64,000 nt of DNA from Solidesulfovibrio fructosivorans JJ] (lineage in GTDB: Bacteria; Desulfobacterota; Desulfovibrionia; Desulfovibrionales; Desulfovibrionaceae). The DNA lies in assembly GCF_000179555.1 (NCBI RefSeq), contig NZ_AECZ01000002.1, positions 186,001 to 250,000 of the forward strand, given 5' to 3'. The notes below the pieces were generated by a model. That model was not told the origin of the DNA. It saw nothing but the letters and a program-made list of their open reading frames with translations, and searched no databases. The position numbers and the translations under genes were made by a program. Below are positions 23,783-32,614 of the stretch, in pieces (positions within the stretch are counted from its first letter, which is position 1; the number at the start of each line of letters is the position of its first letter).

Positions 23783-26246
23783 TTACCGGTCGGTTCTGGC
23801 CAAAAACGCCTCCACCCAGGCGTCGGCGTCGGCCTGGTCGGACAGGCGCATGTCGAGGAGCCGGGTCGCGGCGAGCAGGCAGCCGAGCATGGCCAGGCGT
23901 TTTTGCGCGATATGTTCGGGCACGCGGGCAAGGGTCGCGTCGAGCAGGTCGCCGGAGGCGCGCACGGTGAAGCCGAAGTGGGTCAGGATGCGGCGCACGC
24001 AGGCCAGGCGCAGGGCCCGGCTGGCGAAATCGGCTCCGCCGCCCTTGAAGCGGAAATTGACGAAGTTTTGCGCTTCCTTGGGGCCGCAGAGGGCGTCCAC
24101 CACGGTGAAGTGGTAGCCGAAGCGCAGCATGACGTGGGCGTAGAGGTCGGAGATGACGGCGTAGCTGGCCAGATGGCGGGCCTCGCCGGTAAAAAGGCCG
24201 GCGCTCGTGCGGTCGAGGGCCGCATCGTCGGTGATGGGCGGTCCCTCGGGCCAGGGAGCGTCCTCGGCGGCCAGTCCCGACCACAGGGCCCACATGGGCG
24301 CGCTCTTGATCTGGTCGGGTCGTAGCTCCTTGTCCGTTGCCGCGGATTCGAACACGCCCCCGCCGAGGTCGAGCACGTACATGCTCATGGGCAGGGCGCT
24401 TTTGACCTTGCGGGCCGAGGCCAGTCCCCGGCCGTCGTCGCCGACCAGGGAAAACATCTCGGTCACGGCCTTCTCGTGGGCGAAGCGCACGATGTCGTGA
24501 AAGGACCTGACCTTGGACGGCGTGAAATCCGGGGAGGCCGGGTCGGTCAGAGTGAGCCGGGCCAGAAGCGGCACCAGCCGCTCGAGCCGTTCGGCCACGG
24601 GCGAGCCGGCGGTGGGGGGCGCCTGGGCCGGGCGGCCCAGGAGTTCGGCCACCCGGCCGGGATAGACCGCCCCGGCGTCGGCGTCGACGGTCACTTCCTC
24701 TCCCTGGGGCAAAAGCGCGAAGGCGTCCGGCACCCCGGTCAGGACGGGCAGGCCGAATTCCCGGGCCACCGAAGCGAAATGCCCGGCCCGGCTGCCGGAA
24801 GCGGCGACCACGGCCGCGAGCCTGTCCACGGCCCGGGCCAGCGTGGTCGGCAGGGTGGGGGTGACGAGCACCGTGCCCGGGGTGATGGCCTCGATGTCGA
24901 GGATCGTCGGGGCATGGGCCACCACGCCGGCGGCCGCGCCGCCCGAGGCCCGCATGCCGCCGGCGGCGAGCGGCCGGGCGCCCCCGGCGACGGGGGGGCT
25001 CTTCCGGGGCGTTTCGGGCCTCGTCCTCCACGGCCATGGGCCGGGACTGGAGCACATGGAGCGCGCCGTCGGCGGTGGCCGCCCATTCCACGTCCTGGGG
25101 CGCGCCGAAGGCGTTTTCCAGGGCCAGCCCCAGTGCGGCGAGCGTGGCGGCGTCGTCGTCGGAAAGGACTTTCGTGTCGGGGGAAAGGCGCTCGAGCAGG
25201 GCATGCGGCGGCTCGTGGGAAAGCGCCAGCCGTTCGGGGCTGACGGCCCCTTCGACCAGGTCGCCTCCCAGGCCGGGCACGGCGTAGACGGCCATGGGCG
25301 CGCCCGGCGCGGCGCTGTCCCGCGTGTAGAGCACGCCCGAGGCGACGGCCGGCAGCATGGGCAGGTAGAGCACGGCCATGGGCGTTTCCGTATCGGCAAA
25401 TCCGGTCAGCGCCCGGTAGGTGATGGCCTTGGCCGTGTATTTGCCCGCGACCACCTTGCGGTAGGCGGCCACGGCGTCGGCGGCGTCGACGCCGAGCAGG
25501 CTCTCGTACTGGCCGGCGAAGGAGGCGCGCCCGTCCTCGGCCACGGCCGAGCTGCGGGCGGCCAGGGTAACCGTCGTCCCGTCCGGATTTCGGGCCAGGG
25601 CGGCGGCGGCTTCGGCCAGCGGCCCGGCCACTTCGTCCGGCACCGTGGCCGCCAGGACCAGCCGGCGGATTTCGGTCGCCGCCGTGGCCACGTCGTCGGG
25701 CTTGGACAGGTCCACCCGGCGCAGGGCGCGGTCGATTTTCGGGCGCAGTTCGCAGGCCTCCAGGAAATAGCGGAACGCGCCAGTGGTGACCACGAACCCG
25801 GGCGGCACGGGCACTCCGGCGTCGACCGCTGCCCGGGCCAGATTGGCGGCCTTGCCCCCGGCCCGTCCGGCGTCGCCGGCCACATCGGCGAGGGGCACGA
25901 CAAAGGGCTGGGCCATCTCGTCCCCCGGCACGTCCAGGGCCATCTGGACGTAAAAATCGACCTTCTTGGCGTATTCCGGCAGATCGAGATAACGGGTGGG
26001 GGACAGGCGCGAAAGCCGGGTCACCATCTCGTCCACGGCGGCGCGCAGCCGCTTGGTCAGGTGCACCACCCTGGCCCAGTCCGCCACGGTCGTTCCGTAG
26101 TGGATGTCCTCCACGGCGGCGATCAGCTCCAGGCAGACGTCGTCGAAGCGCAAAAGTTCCCGGAAGGCGTTGTACTTTTCCCGCAAGAGCACGCCCGGGG
26201 CAAAGACCTGGTAGGTCCAGCGTCTGAAAAGTTCCTTGGAAAACAC
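23783..26246 (-). pseudogene. PEP/pyruvate-binding (PPDK/PEP synthase-like) protein interrupted by a +1 frameshift
   Basis: Two reading frames together encode one ~820-residue protein. The upstream part (26246 to about 25000) has a ~120-residue helical start, then the PPDK N-terminal ATP-grasp marks GGKAANLARAAVDAGVPVPP, TLAARSSAVAEDGRASFAGQ and DVEWAATADGALHVLQSRP. The downstream part (about 25000 to 23783) continues in the +1 frame with the swivelling phosphohistidine domain (GHFASVAREFGLPVLTGV) and a ~330-residue tail that is not the PEP-synthase TIM barrel. The switch falls in a run of seven C on the coding strand (G7 at 24992-24998); six would restore one frame. It may be a real mutation, slippage or a sequence error. 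Without the barrel it is more likely a regulatory phosphotransfer protein than a true synthase. Confidence 0.85.
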
Positions 26247-26258
26247 GTCCCCTCCGGC

Positions 26259-26630
26259 CTATCCCGCGTCCAGACCGGCGAGCGCTTCCGCGACCTTGCG
26301 CTCCAGCTCTTCCTTGTCGATGGGTTTGACGCAGTATTCGCAGGCCCCCAGGCGCACGGATTCCCGGGCGGTCTCCAGGGTGGGATAGCCGGTCAGCATG
26401 ATGACGCGGGTTTCCGGGGAGAGCTTCTTGATTTCCTCAAGGACTTCCACGCCGCTCAATTTCTTGAGCTTCATGTCGAGGATGGCCAGCTGGGGCTTTT
26501 TCTTGGCCACATGGGCCAGGGCCTCCTCCTCCTCGGTGAAGACGCCGACGGTATGCCCTTTGCGTTCGAGAATGCGCTTGATGACGACGCCGGCGTCGAT
26601 GACGTCGTCGAGAACGATGATTGCGGCCAT
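26259..26630 (-). CDS. Single-domain response regulator receiver
   Basis: 123 residues, one receiver domain. The phosphoacceptor is Asp52 in LAILDMKLKK, with Thr in IMLTGYPTL and Lys in YCVKPIDK. The first acidic pair reads LDD, as usual. It lies 5 bases after the sensor kinase (26636-28693) and 12 bases before the PEP/pyruvate-binding gene, tightly packed in one operon. No output domain is present, so it probably acts by docking, with the neighbouring PEP/pyruvate-binding protein or phosphatase as candidate targets. Confidence 0.9.
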   Translation of the reverse strand: MAAIIVLDDVIDAGVVIKRILERKGHTVGVFTEEEEALAHVAKKKPQLAILDMKLKKLSGVEVLEEIKKLSPETRVIMLTGYPTLETARESVRLGACEYCVKPIDKEELERKVAEALAGLDAG

Positions 26631-26635
26631 GGGCG

Positions 26636-28693
26636 TTATCCCTCCATGGGGCCGGCGGGCAGCGGCCCGCCGATGGTTTCTTCATGCTCGAGGGGCAGAT
26701 CCACGATGAAGACGGCTCCCGGACCGGGAGCGCCTCCCGTGTCCACGTTGTCGAAAAAGCCCTGGGGTACGGGGCTTTGCACGCTGATGGAACCGCCGTG
26801 GTCCTGGATGATGCCGAAGGAGACGGAAAGCCCGAGGCCTGTTCCCTGGCCCACGGGCTTGGTGGTGAAAAACGGGTCGAAAATGCGCGAGCAGTTCTCG
26901 GGCGGGATGCCGGGCCCGGTGTCGGCGAACCAGGCCGTGACCTTCTGGTCGGCGACGAAAAGGCGCGAACGCACGAGCAGCGTGCCTCCCTGCCAGCCCA
27001 TGGCGTCCCGGGCGTTGGAAAGCAGGTTGATCCAGACCTGTTTGAGCTTTTCGGGGTCGCCGTAAATGATGGGCATGCGGTCGTCGAGGTCCGTGACGAT
27101 GGCCGCGTGTTCGAGGGAAAAGGCGTGGCGCACGAGGGTGATGGCTTCCATGAGCGAGTTGTTGAAGCACATTTCGATCTTGGCGCTTTCGGCCTGTCGG
27201 GAAAAGCCGAGCAGGTCGGCCACGATTTTGCGGCAGACCTTGGCCTGTTTCTCGATGGTTTGCAAATCGGCATGGATCTGGCTGTCGGTCGGCACGTCGT
27301 CCTGAAGGAGCTGGGCGTAGCCGAGGATGACGCCAAGCGGGGTGTTGATCTCGTGGGCCACGCCGCCGGCGAGCTTGCCCAGCGACTCCATCTTCTGGGA
27401 CTGGATGAGCTGTTCCTGGAACTGCTTGAGCTGGGTGACGTCGCGGGCGGTGCGCAGGAGGCCGATGGCCCTGCCCCGGGAATCGGTGATGGGCACGCGC
27501 ACCACGTGGAGCCAGACCGTGGTTCCGTTGCGGCGTAGCGACACTTCCCTGTCGCTCGGGCGCGAGCTTGCCAGCACCAGGGCGTTTTCATCGTGCATGG
27601 CCATGCCTTCGTCGGCCGGGAAGATGTCGCGGTCCGTGGTCCCGACGATGTCCTGGGGATCGAGGGCGACAAAGGCGGCAAAGGCGCGGTTGACGGCCAG
27701 ATAGGCGAGGTTTTCGTCGAGCAGGCAGACCAGGTCCGGGGTGGCGTCGAGGATGGTGCGCAGCAGCCGCTCCTGGCGCTTGAGCACCCGCTCGGTCCGG
27801 CGCAGCTCGTCGAGGTGGGTTTTCAAGGAAACGGCCATGACGTCGAAGGTTTCGGCCAGATCCTGGATCTCGTCGCCCTTCTGGGCGGCGTAGACCGGGC
27901 AGCCCCGGCACGATTCCGGCCCCTCGCCGCGCTGGTCGGGCGAGGCGGTCAGCCAGCAGCGGCGGTCGCGGTCGCCGTAGGCCGGACAGGCGGTCTTGTC
28001 GCAGGCGAGCATGGACGAGCAGGAGAAAAGGGCGCGCGGCCCGGCCCGCTGGTCCAGGTTGCCCTTGACCACTTCCTCGGCATGGGACTTGAGGCGGTTG
28101 ATGCGCTCGGTCACGCGCCGGGCGAAAAGCGTCGAGGGGGCCAGGGCCGCGATCATGGCCGTTGCCGAGTAGAAGACGATCATCAGCGCCAGCCTGTCGG
28201 CCCCGGCCTCGGCCTTGGTGCGCGAAAGCCCGATGCGGGTGGTGCCGAACGGCGTGCCGACAATGACCACCGGGGCGGCGAAGTCGTCGATGTATTCCCG
28301 GCCGTCGTCGAGGAGCTGGATGTGGGGCGCGCCGTTTTTCGGGGCATTGACCGTGCGCAGTTCCACCGGGAAGCCGCCCTTGAAGGTGTGGACCAGCACG
28401 TTGCCGTCGCGGTCGAGGATGAAGGCGTAGACGATGTCGTCGACCTTTTTGAGCTCGTCGACCATGTTTTTGAGCCGCAAAAGGTCCATGGACAGCATGG
28501 CGTCGGAGACCCGCATGGCCAGGTTCTCGGAGAGCACCATGCCGCGCTTTCTGGTCTCGGCCCTCAGCGATTCCGCCGCCGCCCGCCAGGTCAGGTAGGC
28601 CAGCGGAATGGTGATGAGTCCGACGATGAGCACGATGCCGCAGTTGATCTTGGTGCGGAAACTCAGGCGCGAGAGCTTGGGCCAGGCGATCAT
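26636..28693 (-). CDS. Membrane sensor histidine kinase with six-cysteine juxtamembrane module
   Basis: 685 residues from the ATG at 28693 (AGGAGG upstream, ATGA overlap with the PhnD-like gene). Two membrane segments at about 17-36 and 166-190 enclose a ~130-residue periplasmic domain. A HAMP-like stretch is followed by Cys225, 231, 236, 246, 262 and 265 in a CPAYG...RCW...CRGCPVY pattern, a recurrent cysteine module in deltaproteobacterial sensors that could bind metal or sense redox. Then a PAS (about 305-420), HisKA with His447 in LAGGVAHEINTPLG, and a HATPase with INLLSNARDA, DTGPGI, FDPFFTTKPVG and GTGLGLS. It should read the PhnD-like lipoprotein and signal to the 123-residue receiver. 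Confidence 0.93.
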   Translation of the reverse strand: MIAWPKLSRLSFRTKINCGIVLIVGLITIPLAYLTWRAAAESLRAETRKRGMVLSENLAMRVSDAMLSMDLLRLKNMVDELKKVDDIVYAFILDRDGNVLVHTFKGGFPVELRTVNAPKNGAPHIQLLDDGREYIDDFAAPVVIVGTPFGTTRIGLSRTKAEAGADRLALMIVFYSATAMIAALAPSTLFARRVTERINRLKSHAEEVVKGNLDQRAGPRALFSCSSMLACDKTACPAYGDRDRRCWLTASPDQRGEGPESCRGCPVYAAQKGDEIQDLAETFDVMAVSLKTHLDELRRTERVLKRQERLLRTILDATPDLVCLLDENLAYLAVNRAFAAFVALDPQDIVGTTDRDIFPADEGMAMHDENALVLASSRPSDREVSLRRNGTTVWLHVVRVPITDSRGRAIGLLRTARDVTQLKQFQEQLIQSQKMESLGKLAGGVAHEINTPLGVILGYAQLLQDDVPTDSQIHADLQTIEKQAKVCRKIVADLLGFSRQAESAKIEMCFNNSLMEAITLVRHAFSLEHAAIVTDLDDRMPIIYGDPEKLKQVWINLLSNARDAMGWQGGTLLVRSRLFVADQKVTAWFADTGPGIPPENCSRIFDPFFTTKPVGQGTGLGLSVSFGIIQDHGGSISVQSPVPQGFFDNVDTGGAPGPGAVFIVDLPLEHEETIGGPLPAGPMEG

Positions 28694-29628
28694 GCGTCCT
28701 CCTCGAGGGCGTCGAGGCCCAGCTTCTCGGCCAGCTGGCGCACGGAGCCGTAGTCGGCGTCCGTGGCCGGGATGATGCCGCGCATGCCGGCCGTGGTGAG
28801 GATCACGGCATCGTCGGGGCGGGCCATGGACAGGTGGAACATGGCCTTGGCGATGCGGTCCACGATCCGCGGCGAGAACCCGGCCCGGGCGGCGTAGACC
28901 CAGCCGGGATAGTCCTTGCTCTCGGCCAGCACGCGAATCTGGCCGATGTCGATCTTGCCGCGCAGGATGTCGAGAGTGCCGTCGCGAATGGAGCCCACGT
29001 CGTAGGTGCCGGCGAAAACGGCCAGCACCACCTTCTCCTGTTTGCCGCCAGGCCCCGGGGCGAAGCTTATCTCGGCGAAGTCCCGCCGCCTGATGCCGTG
29101 CTCGAAAAACTCGCCCAGGGCGTAGAGGTAGCCGCCGGCCGAGGACGGGTCCACGGCCATCCAGCGCTTGCCCCGGCAGTCCTCCAGGGTTTTTAGGGCC
29201 GCGTTGTCGCGGCGGCAGATGATCTGGCTCTTGAAATCCGGCTTGCCCGAGGGCTCGATGATGCGGGCAAAGGCCCGGGCCCCGGAGCGGGCCATGCGGA
29301 TGTAGGCAAAGGGGTTGGAAAAGGAAATGTCGATTTCGCCGCGCTCCACCATGCGCACGTGTTCCTCGAAAGTATCGGGGAATATCTGGCGCAGGTTGAG
29401 CCCCGTGGCCCGGCCGAGGTATTCGAGCAGCAGCCGGTGGCGCTCGTAGGAGACGGTGTGGGCGTACTGGGGCAGGTAGGCGTAGGTGATGGCCTTGGGC
29501 GGCAGGCGCAGGGTGGGTTCCTCGCGCTTGGACAGGTCCACGCGCACGGCGTCCTCGCCGTTGCCGCAGCCCCACAGCAGGGCGGCGGGCAAGGTAAAAA
29601 GGGCGCAAAGCGCCTCGCGTCGCCGCAT
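28690..29628 (-). CDS. PhnD-like periplasmic substrate-binding lipoprotein
   Basis: 312 residues from the ATG at 29628 (AGGAGG upstream). The N-terminus (MRRREALCALFTLPAALLWGC) is a lipoprotein-like signal, with Cys21 as likely lipid site. The body matches the PhnD/phosphate-phosphonate binding fold: AITYAYLPQYAHTVSYERHR, EIDISFSNPFAYIRM, KRWMAVDPSSAGGYLY and SIRDGTLDIL. No ABC permease or ATPase follows; instead the stop overlaps a sensor kinase (ATGA). So it is more likely a ligand-presenting sensor subunit than part of a transporter, as in TorT/TorS-like systems. Ligand unknown. Confidence 0.9.
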   Translation of the reverse strand: MRRREALCALFTLPAALLWGCGNGEDAVRVDLSKREEPTLRLPPKAITYAYLPQYAHTVSYERHRLLLEYLGRATGLNLRQIFPDTFEEHVRMVERGEIDISFSNPFAYIRMARSGARAFARIIEPSGKPDFKSQIICRRDNAALKTLEDCRGKRWMAVDPSSAGGYLYALGEFFEHGIRRRDFAEISFAPGPGGKQEKVVLAVFAGTYDVGSIRDGTLDILRGKIDIGQIRVLAESKDYPGWVYAARAGFSPRIVDRIAKAMFHLSMARPDDAVILTTAGMRGIIPATDADYGSVRQLAEKLGLDALEEDA

Positions 29629-29713
29629 GGTACGACCTCCTGGATGTTCTCCAGGATACGTGACTTTTGGCCGGCTGGGAAGGGCGGGACGTTTTTCCGT
29701 TTGTCCCGGGGCG

Positions 29714-30310
29714 TTAGGACTTGTCCGGCTGCGAATCGGCGGTTTGGGCTTCCTGTGGCTTGCCGAGTTCGGTCCAGGGACGCAGGCGCACGCGCTTGGC
29801 GGCCACCTCCCGGCGCAGCCGCTCCACGCGGCCAAAAAGCGGCAGGTAGCGCCAAAACGACCACATGACCAGGCGGAAAATGAGGTAGAGCCCGAGGAAG
29901 ACGGCGTTGTAGCGCACGAAGTAGCCGGGGAAAAGCGGGATGTCGATGTCGGTGAAGCGCATCGACAGCCAGGCCAGGACAAAGGGCAGGGGCCAGATGG
30001 AGACGGAAAAAAGGGCCGCTCCGGCGAAAAAGGATTTGCCGAAGGCCTCGTTGGCTTCCTTGTTGGCGGCTTTGTAGGCGACCTTGTCCCGGGCCTCGAT
30101 GGCGGCCACGGACAGGTTGTGCATGCGCACCATCTCGGCTTCTTCCTTGGTGTAGTGCTTGCGGTTGAAAAGCCAGACCAGGTCGAAGGTGATGCGGCCC
30201 ACAAGCAGGCAGGCCAGGGCCAGGACAGCGGTGCCCAGGTAGAAGGCGGCCGTGGAATTGGGCAGGAGCCGGTAGGGGGCGATGAGTATGGCGTCGAGGA
30301 TGTTGAACAC
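29714..30310 (-). CDS. Membrane protein of unknown function
   Basis: 198 residues from a GTG at 30310; no strong ribosome site. About three membrane segments: near 20-45, 92-112 and 130-150. Between the first and second lies a charged helix (NRKHYTKEEAEMVRMHNLSV) rich in Lys, Glu and Ala. The C-terminal tail is basic and soluble. The membrane-coiled helix-membrane layout faintly recalls EMC3/TMCO1-type (DUF106) proteins, but I cannot assert that. It precedes the PhnD-like gene by 85 bases in the same direction and may open that unit. Confidence 0.65.
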   Translation of the reverse strand: MFNILDAILIAPYRLLPNSTAAFYLGTAVLALACLLVGRITFDLVWLFNRKHYTKEEAEMVRMHNLSVAAIEARDKVAYKAANKEANEAFGKSFFAGAALFSVSIWPLPFVLAWLSMRFTDIDIPLFPGYFVRYNAVFLGLYLIFRLVMWSFWRYLPLFGRVERLRREVAAKRVRLRPWTELGKPQEAQTADSQPDKS

Positions 30311-30512
30311 GAGAGGTAATGGTTCCCGAAAGTTATGAAGTTTTGCGTTGGCTGGTTGGCCGGTGGGGGATGGTCACGCCGGCCATGTTCGGGGGCAATC
30401 CCCCGCAAGCTTGCCGTGTGACTTCAGCCCATCCTTGCAAAAAACACAAGGTATTCCTGTCGGCCTTCGGGCATATCCCCGCGGCTATTTCTGGACGGAT
30501 ACCTTTGGGGAA

Positions 30513-30570
30513 GTTTTTGGGGGAGGGGGTCCGGGGGAGGGACCTTTTTTCAAAAAGGTCCCTCCCCCGG
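30513..30570 (-). repeat. Solo module B hairpin downstream of the TauE gene
   Basis: Perfect 19-bp arms 30531-30549 and 30552-30570 (CCGGGGGAGGGACC.. and complement) with a two-base centre. The plus strand to its left (TTTTTGGGGGAGGGGGTCC) is the B tail in inverted orientation. It starts 25 bases past the TauE/SafE stop, a good position for transcript ending. The remaining bases from 30311 to 30512 show nothing else. Confidence 0.75.
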
Positions 30571-30594
30571 CAACACGCTATCAAGACTTCTAAA

Positions 30595-31740
30595 TTAGAT
30601 GCTGATGCCGAAGAAGCCACGCAGGACGTAGCGGCTGCCGACATACAGGGCGAGGATGATGAAAAGGCGCTTGAGCCAGATGTCGGGAATGTACTTGGAG
30701 GTGCGGGGCCCGATGACGGAGCCGAGCACGATGCCGAGCAGTTCGATGCCGATCAGGTGCCAGTGAATGGCCACGCCGCCGGACATGAAGGTGGTGATGG
30801 AGGTGATCATGCCGACCAGCACGGCCAGGGCGGAGGTGCCGGCGGCCAGGTACATGGGCAGCTGGGCCACGTTGGTCAGGAAGGGCACGAGCAGGAAGCC
30901 GCCGCCAACGCCGAGGAAGGCGGCCACGGCGGCGATGATGATGCCGCCGACGAAGGGGATCAGCGGGTTGAAGGAGAATTCCACGCCGTAGAAGGTGAAG
31001 GACACGCGGGTGAGGGCAATGCCGGTGACATGGACGCCGAGGGCCTTGGTGTCGATCTGCTCGCCGCTCTTCTGGCGCTTGACGGTTTCCTCGAAGGCCT
31101 TGGCGGCTTCCTTGGCCTTTTTCTTGCTGGCCTGGGCGGCGGCGGTGGTGCCCCAGAAGAGGTAGACGCCGAGCAGCAGGACGAACAGGCCGAAGTAGCC
31201 CTGGTAGGCGGAGAAGGACACCTTGCCCTGGGACAGGGTGACGGACAGCCAGCTGCCGGCGATGGAGCCGGCGCCCAGCGACACGGCCAGGGGCAGCACA
31301 AGGCGGCCCATCTTCCAGTAGTTGAACGAGGAGATCAGCGCCGACAGGCCGACCAGGCACTGGTTGGACACGCGGATGGAGTCGGTGATGAACTTGTTGA
31401 GCGAGGGCGCGGTGTTTTTAAACGACTTGGCGTAGTTGCCGAGGCCGTACACCGTGATGTGGCCGACGCCGGCCATGACGCCGCCGAAGGCGCCGACGGT
31501 GGAGAAGATCCAGCCGACCCACACGGCCCAGCAGAAGGCCAGGATGAGGTTGACCTGGGGCGCGCCGGGGATGCCGAGGAAGCCTTTGGGCGCGGCCGGG
31601 TCGATGTGGCCGGGGCCGGTGCCGGTGGGGGCCGAGGCGATGGCGTCGGCCAGCTTGTCGGCAAAGGCCGGATGGGTCCACATGGTCAGGACCACCAGGG
31701 CGACGAGGCCCAGGGGCAGGGTCAGTTTCCAGTTTTTCAC
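30595..31740 (-). CDS. TauE/SafE family anion exporter
   Basis: 381 residues from the GTG at 31740, chosen because AAGGAG lies 8 bases upstream and a hydrophobic N-terminal segment follows at once (LTLPLGLVALVVLTMWTHPA). About eight membrane segments are seen. TauE/SafE repeats appear twice (STVGAFGGVMAGVGH and AAFLGVGGGFLLVPFL), separated by a ~60-residue basic cytoplasmic loop (KKKAKEAAKAFEETVKRQKS). The family exports sulfite, sulfoacetate and related sulfur or organic anions; in a sulfate reducer, sulfite or another oxyanion is plausible. A strong promoter-like site and a CRP/HcpR-like dyad lie upstream. Confidence 0.92.
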   Translation of the reverse strand: MKNWKLTLPLGLVALVVLTMWTHPAFADKLADAIASAPTGTGPGHIDPAAPKGFLGIPGAPQVNLILAFCWAVWVGWIFSTVGAFGGVMAGVGHITVYGLGNYAKSFKNTAPSLNKFITDSIRVSNQCLVGLSALISSFNYWKMGRLVLPLAVSLGAGSIAGSWLSVTLSQGKVSFSAYQGYFGLFVLLLGVYLFWGTTAAAQASKKKAKEAAKAFEETVKRQKSGEQIDTKALGVHVTGIALTRVSFTFYGVEFSFNPLIPFVGGIIIAAVAAFLGVGGGFLLVPFLTNVAQLPMYLAAGTSALAVLVGMITSITTFMSGGVAIHWHLIGIELLGIVLGSVIGPRTSKYIPDIWLKRLFIILALYVGSRYVLRGFFGISI

Positions 31741-32006
31741 GATGCGTTCTCCTTGCTTTGGCGGCATCCGTAGAACCGTTGCGCAGTGGGCGCGCGGTCG
31801 GGTCGTGACCGCGGCCGCTCCTTGAGCCGGAAGCGGGGCGACACCATGCCTGCCGCCGCAATTGAAAGCCTTGTCGCGTGCAACCACTGTTTCATGCGAG
31901 ATGCGTCATGCGTTGCCAGCCTGCTTCGCATGTCGCGAAATGCGTGTTGCAGCAGTCGCCCAAGGCCGTCCGACCGTCCGTGACGGGCCGTAAAAGATTT
32001 TGTTGC

Positions 32007-32037
32007 AATATAGAGCAGTATCGCCCTTTCCTGTCAA
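32007..32037 (-). promoter_or_regulatory. Sigma70-like promoter for the TauE/SafE gene
   Basis: On the minus strand TTGACA (32037-32032) and TATATT (32012-32007) are separated by 19 bases; a 17-base alternative -10 (TCTATA) overlaps. It points to the TauE/SafE start about 260 bases downstream, leaving a long leader. Confidence 0.5.
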
Positions 32038-32115
32038 GACGACACTGCAATCGTTCCGTTTTTCGCAATGAAACGGACGCCGGGGCGAAAAATCCGGGGG
32101 AAACGGCGGGGCTGA

Positions 32116-32133
32116 TTGTGATCTATTTCACAA
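32116..32133. promoter_or_regulatory. CRP/FNR-family dyad (HcpR-like site)
   Basis: TTGTGA-TCTATT-TCACAA, perfect 6-bp arms with a 6-base centre. It matches the CRP consensus and the form described for HcpR sites of Desulfovibrio species. It lies about 80 bases upstream of the TTGACA on the TauE strand and about 480 bases before the next plus-strand gene, so TauE/SafE is the likelier target. Confidence 0.65.
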
Positions 32134-32614
32134 ATAAGAGCCCGAAGCCGAGGCGATATCCTTTTCCGCCGCGACGAGATGTTCGATGGCGATGAGGAGA
32201 ACGGCGTAGCTGAACGCCAGCCTGAAACTCAATTTCCCGAACAGATTTTTGTGTTGGCTTATGGGTTTCCCTTACTTGCATCGTGGTTGTAAACGCGCCG
32301 ATGTCCCCATTGTTCGTGGGAGGAGACGAGTACTCCAGGTCTTAGTCGTCGGATACGGGATCGTACCGCAAGACATGCTTGTATGCCGCACGGAAAGTAC
32401 AATCCGCATGATGGTCATCGTATGTCAGATGCGGGGAGATGAAAAGAAATGAATCCAATCGACTGTATTCTCGGGGAAATGGCGTGCCGAAAACCTGTCC
32501 CGTTACTGGACGGGTTCGCGCCGGTTTTCCTTTGACCGCACAGGGGACTCGGGATATACCCCGCTTGCCCCGGCCCCGGACCCCGGGTAGCCACTCCCGT
32601 GGAGGCCTTTGCCG
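32134..32614. other. Intergenic region before the 199-residue hypothetical protein
   Basis: About 480 bases with no credible coding frame: possible frames are short, lack ribosome sites and have no gene-like composition. No tRNA-like fold or known riboswitch was recognised. It is less GC-rich than the genes, so it may hold a promoter for the gene at 32615. The 31741-32006 stretch is the TauE leader, also without a recognisable gene. Confidence 0.3.

Noticed and set aside
23783-26246. Two separate genes at the PEP/pyruvate-binding locus
   Set aside because: The second frame has no ribosome site or proper start and begins mid-protein; dropping one C from the C7 run joins them into one conserved sequence.
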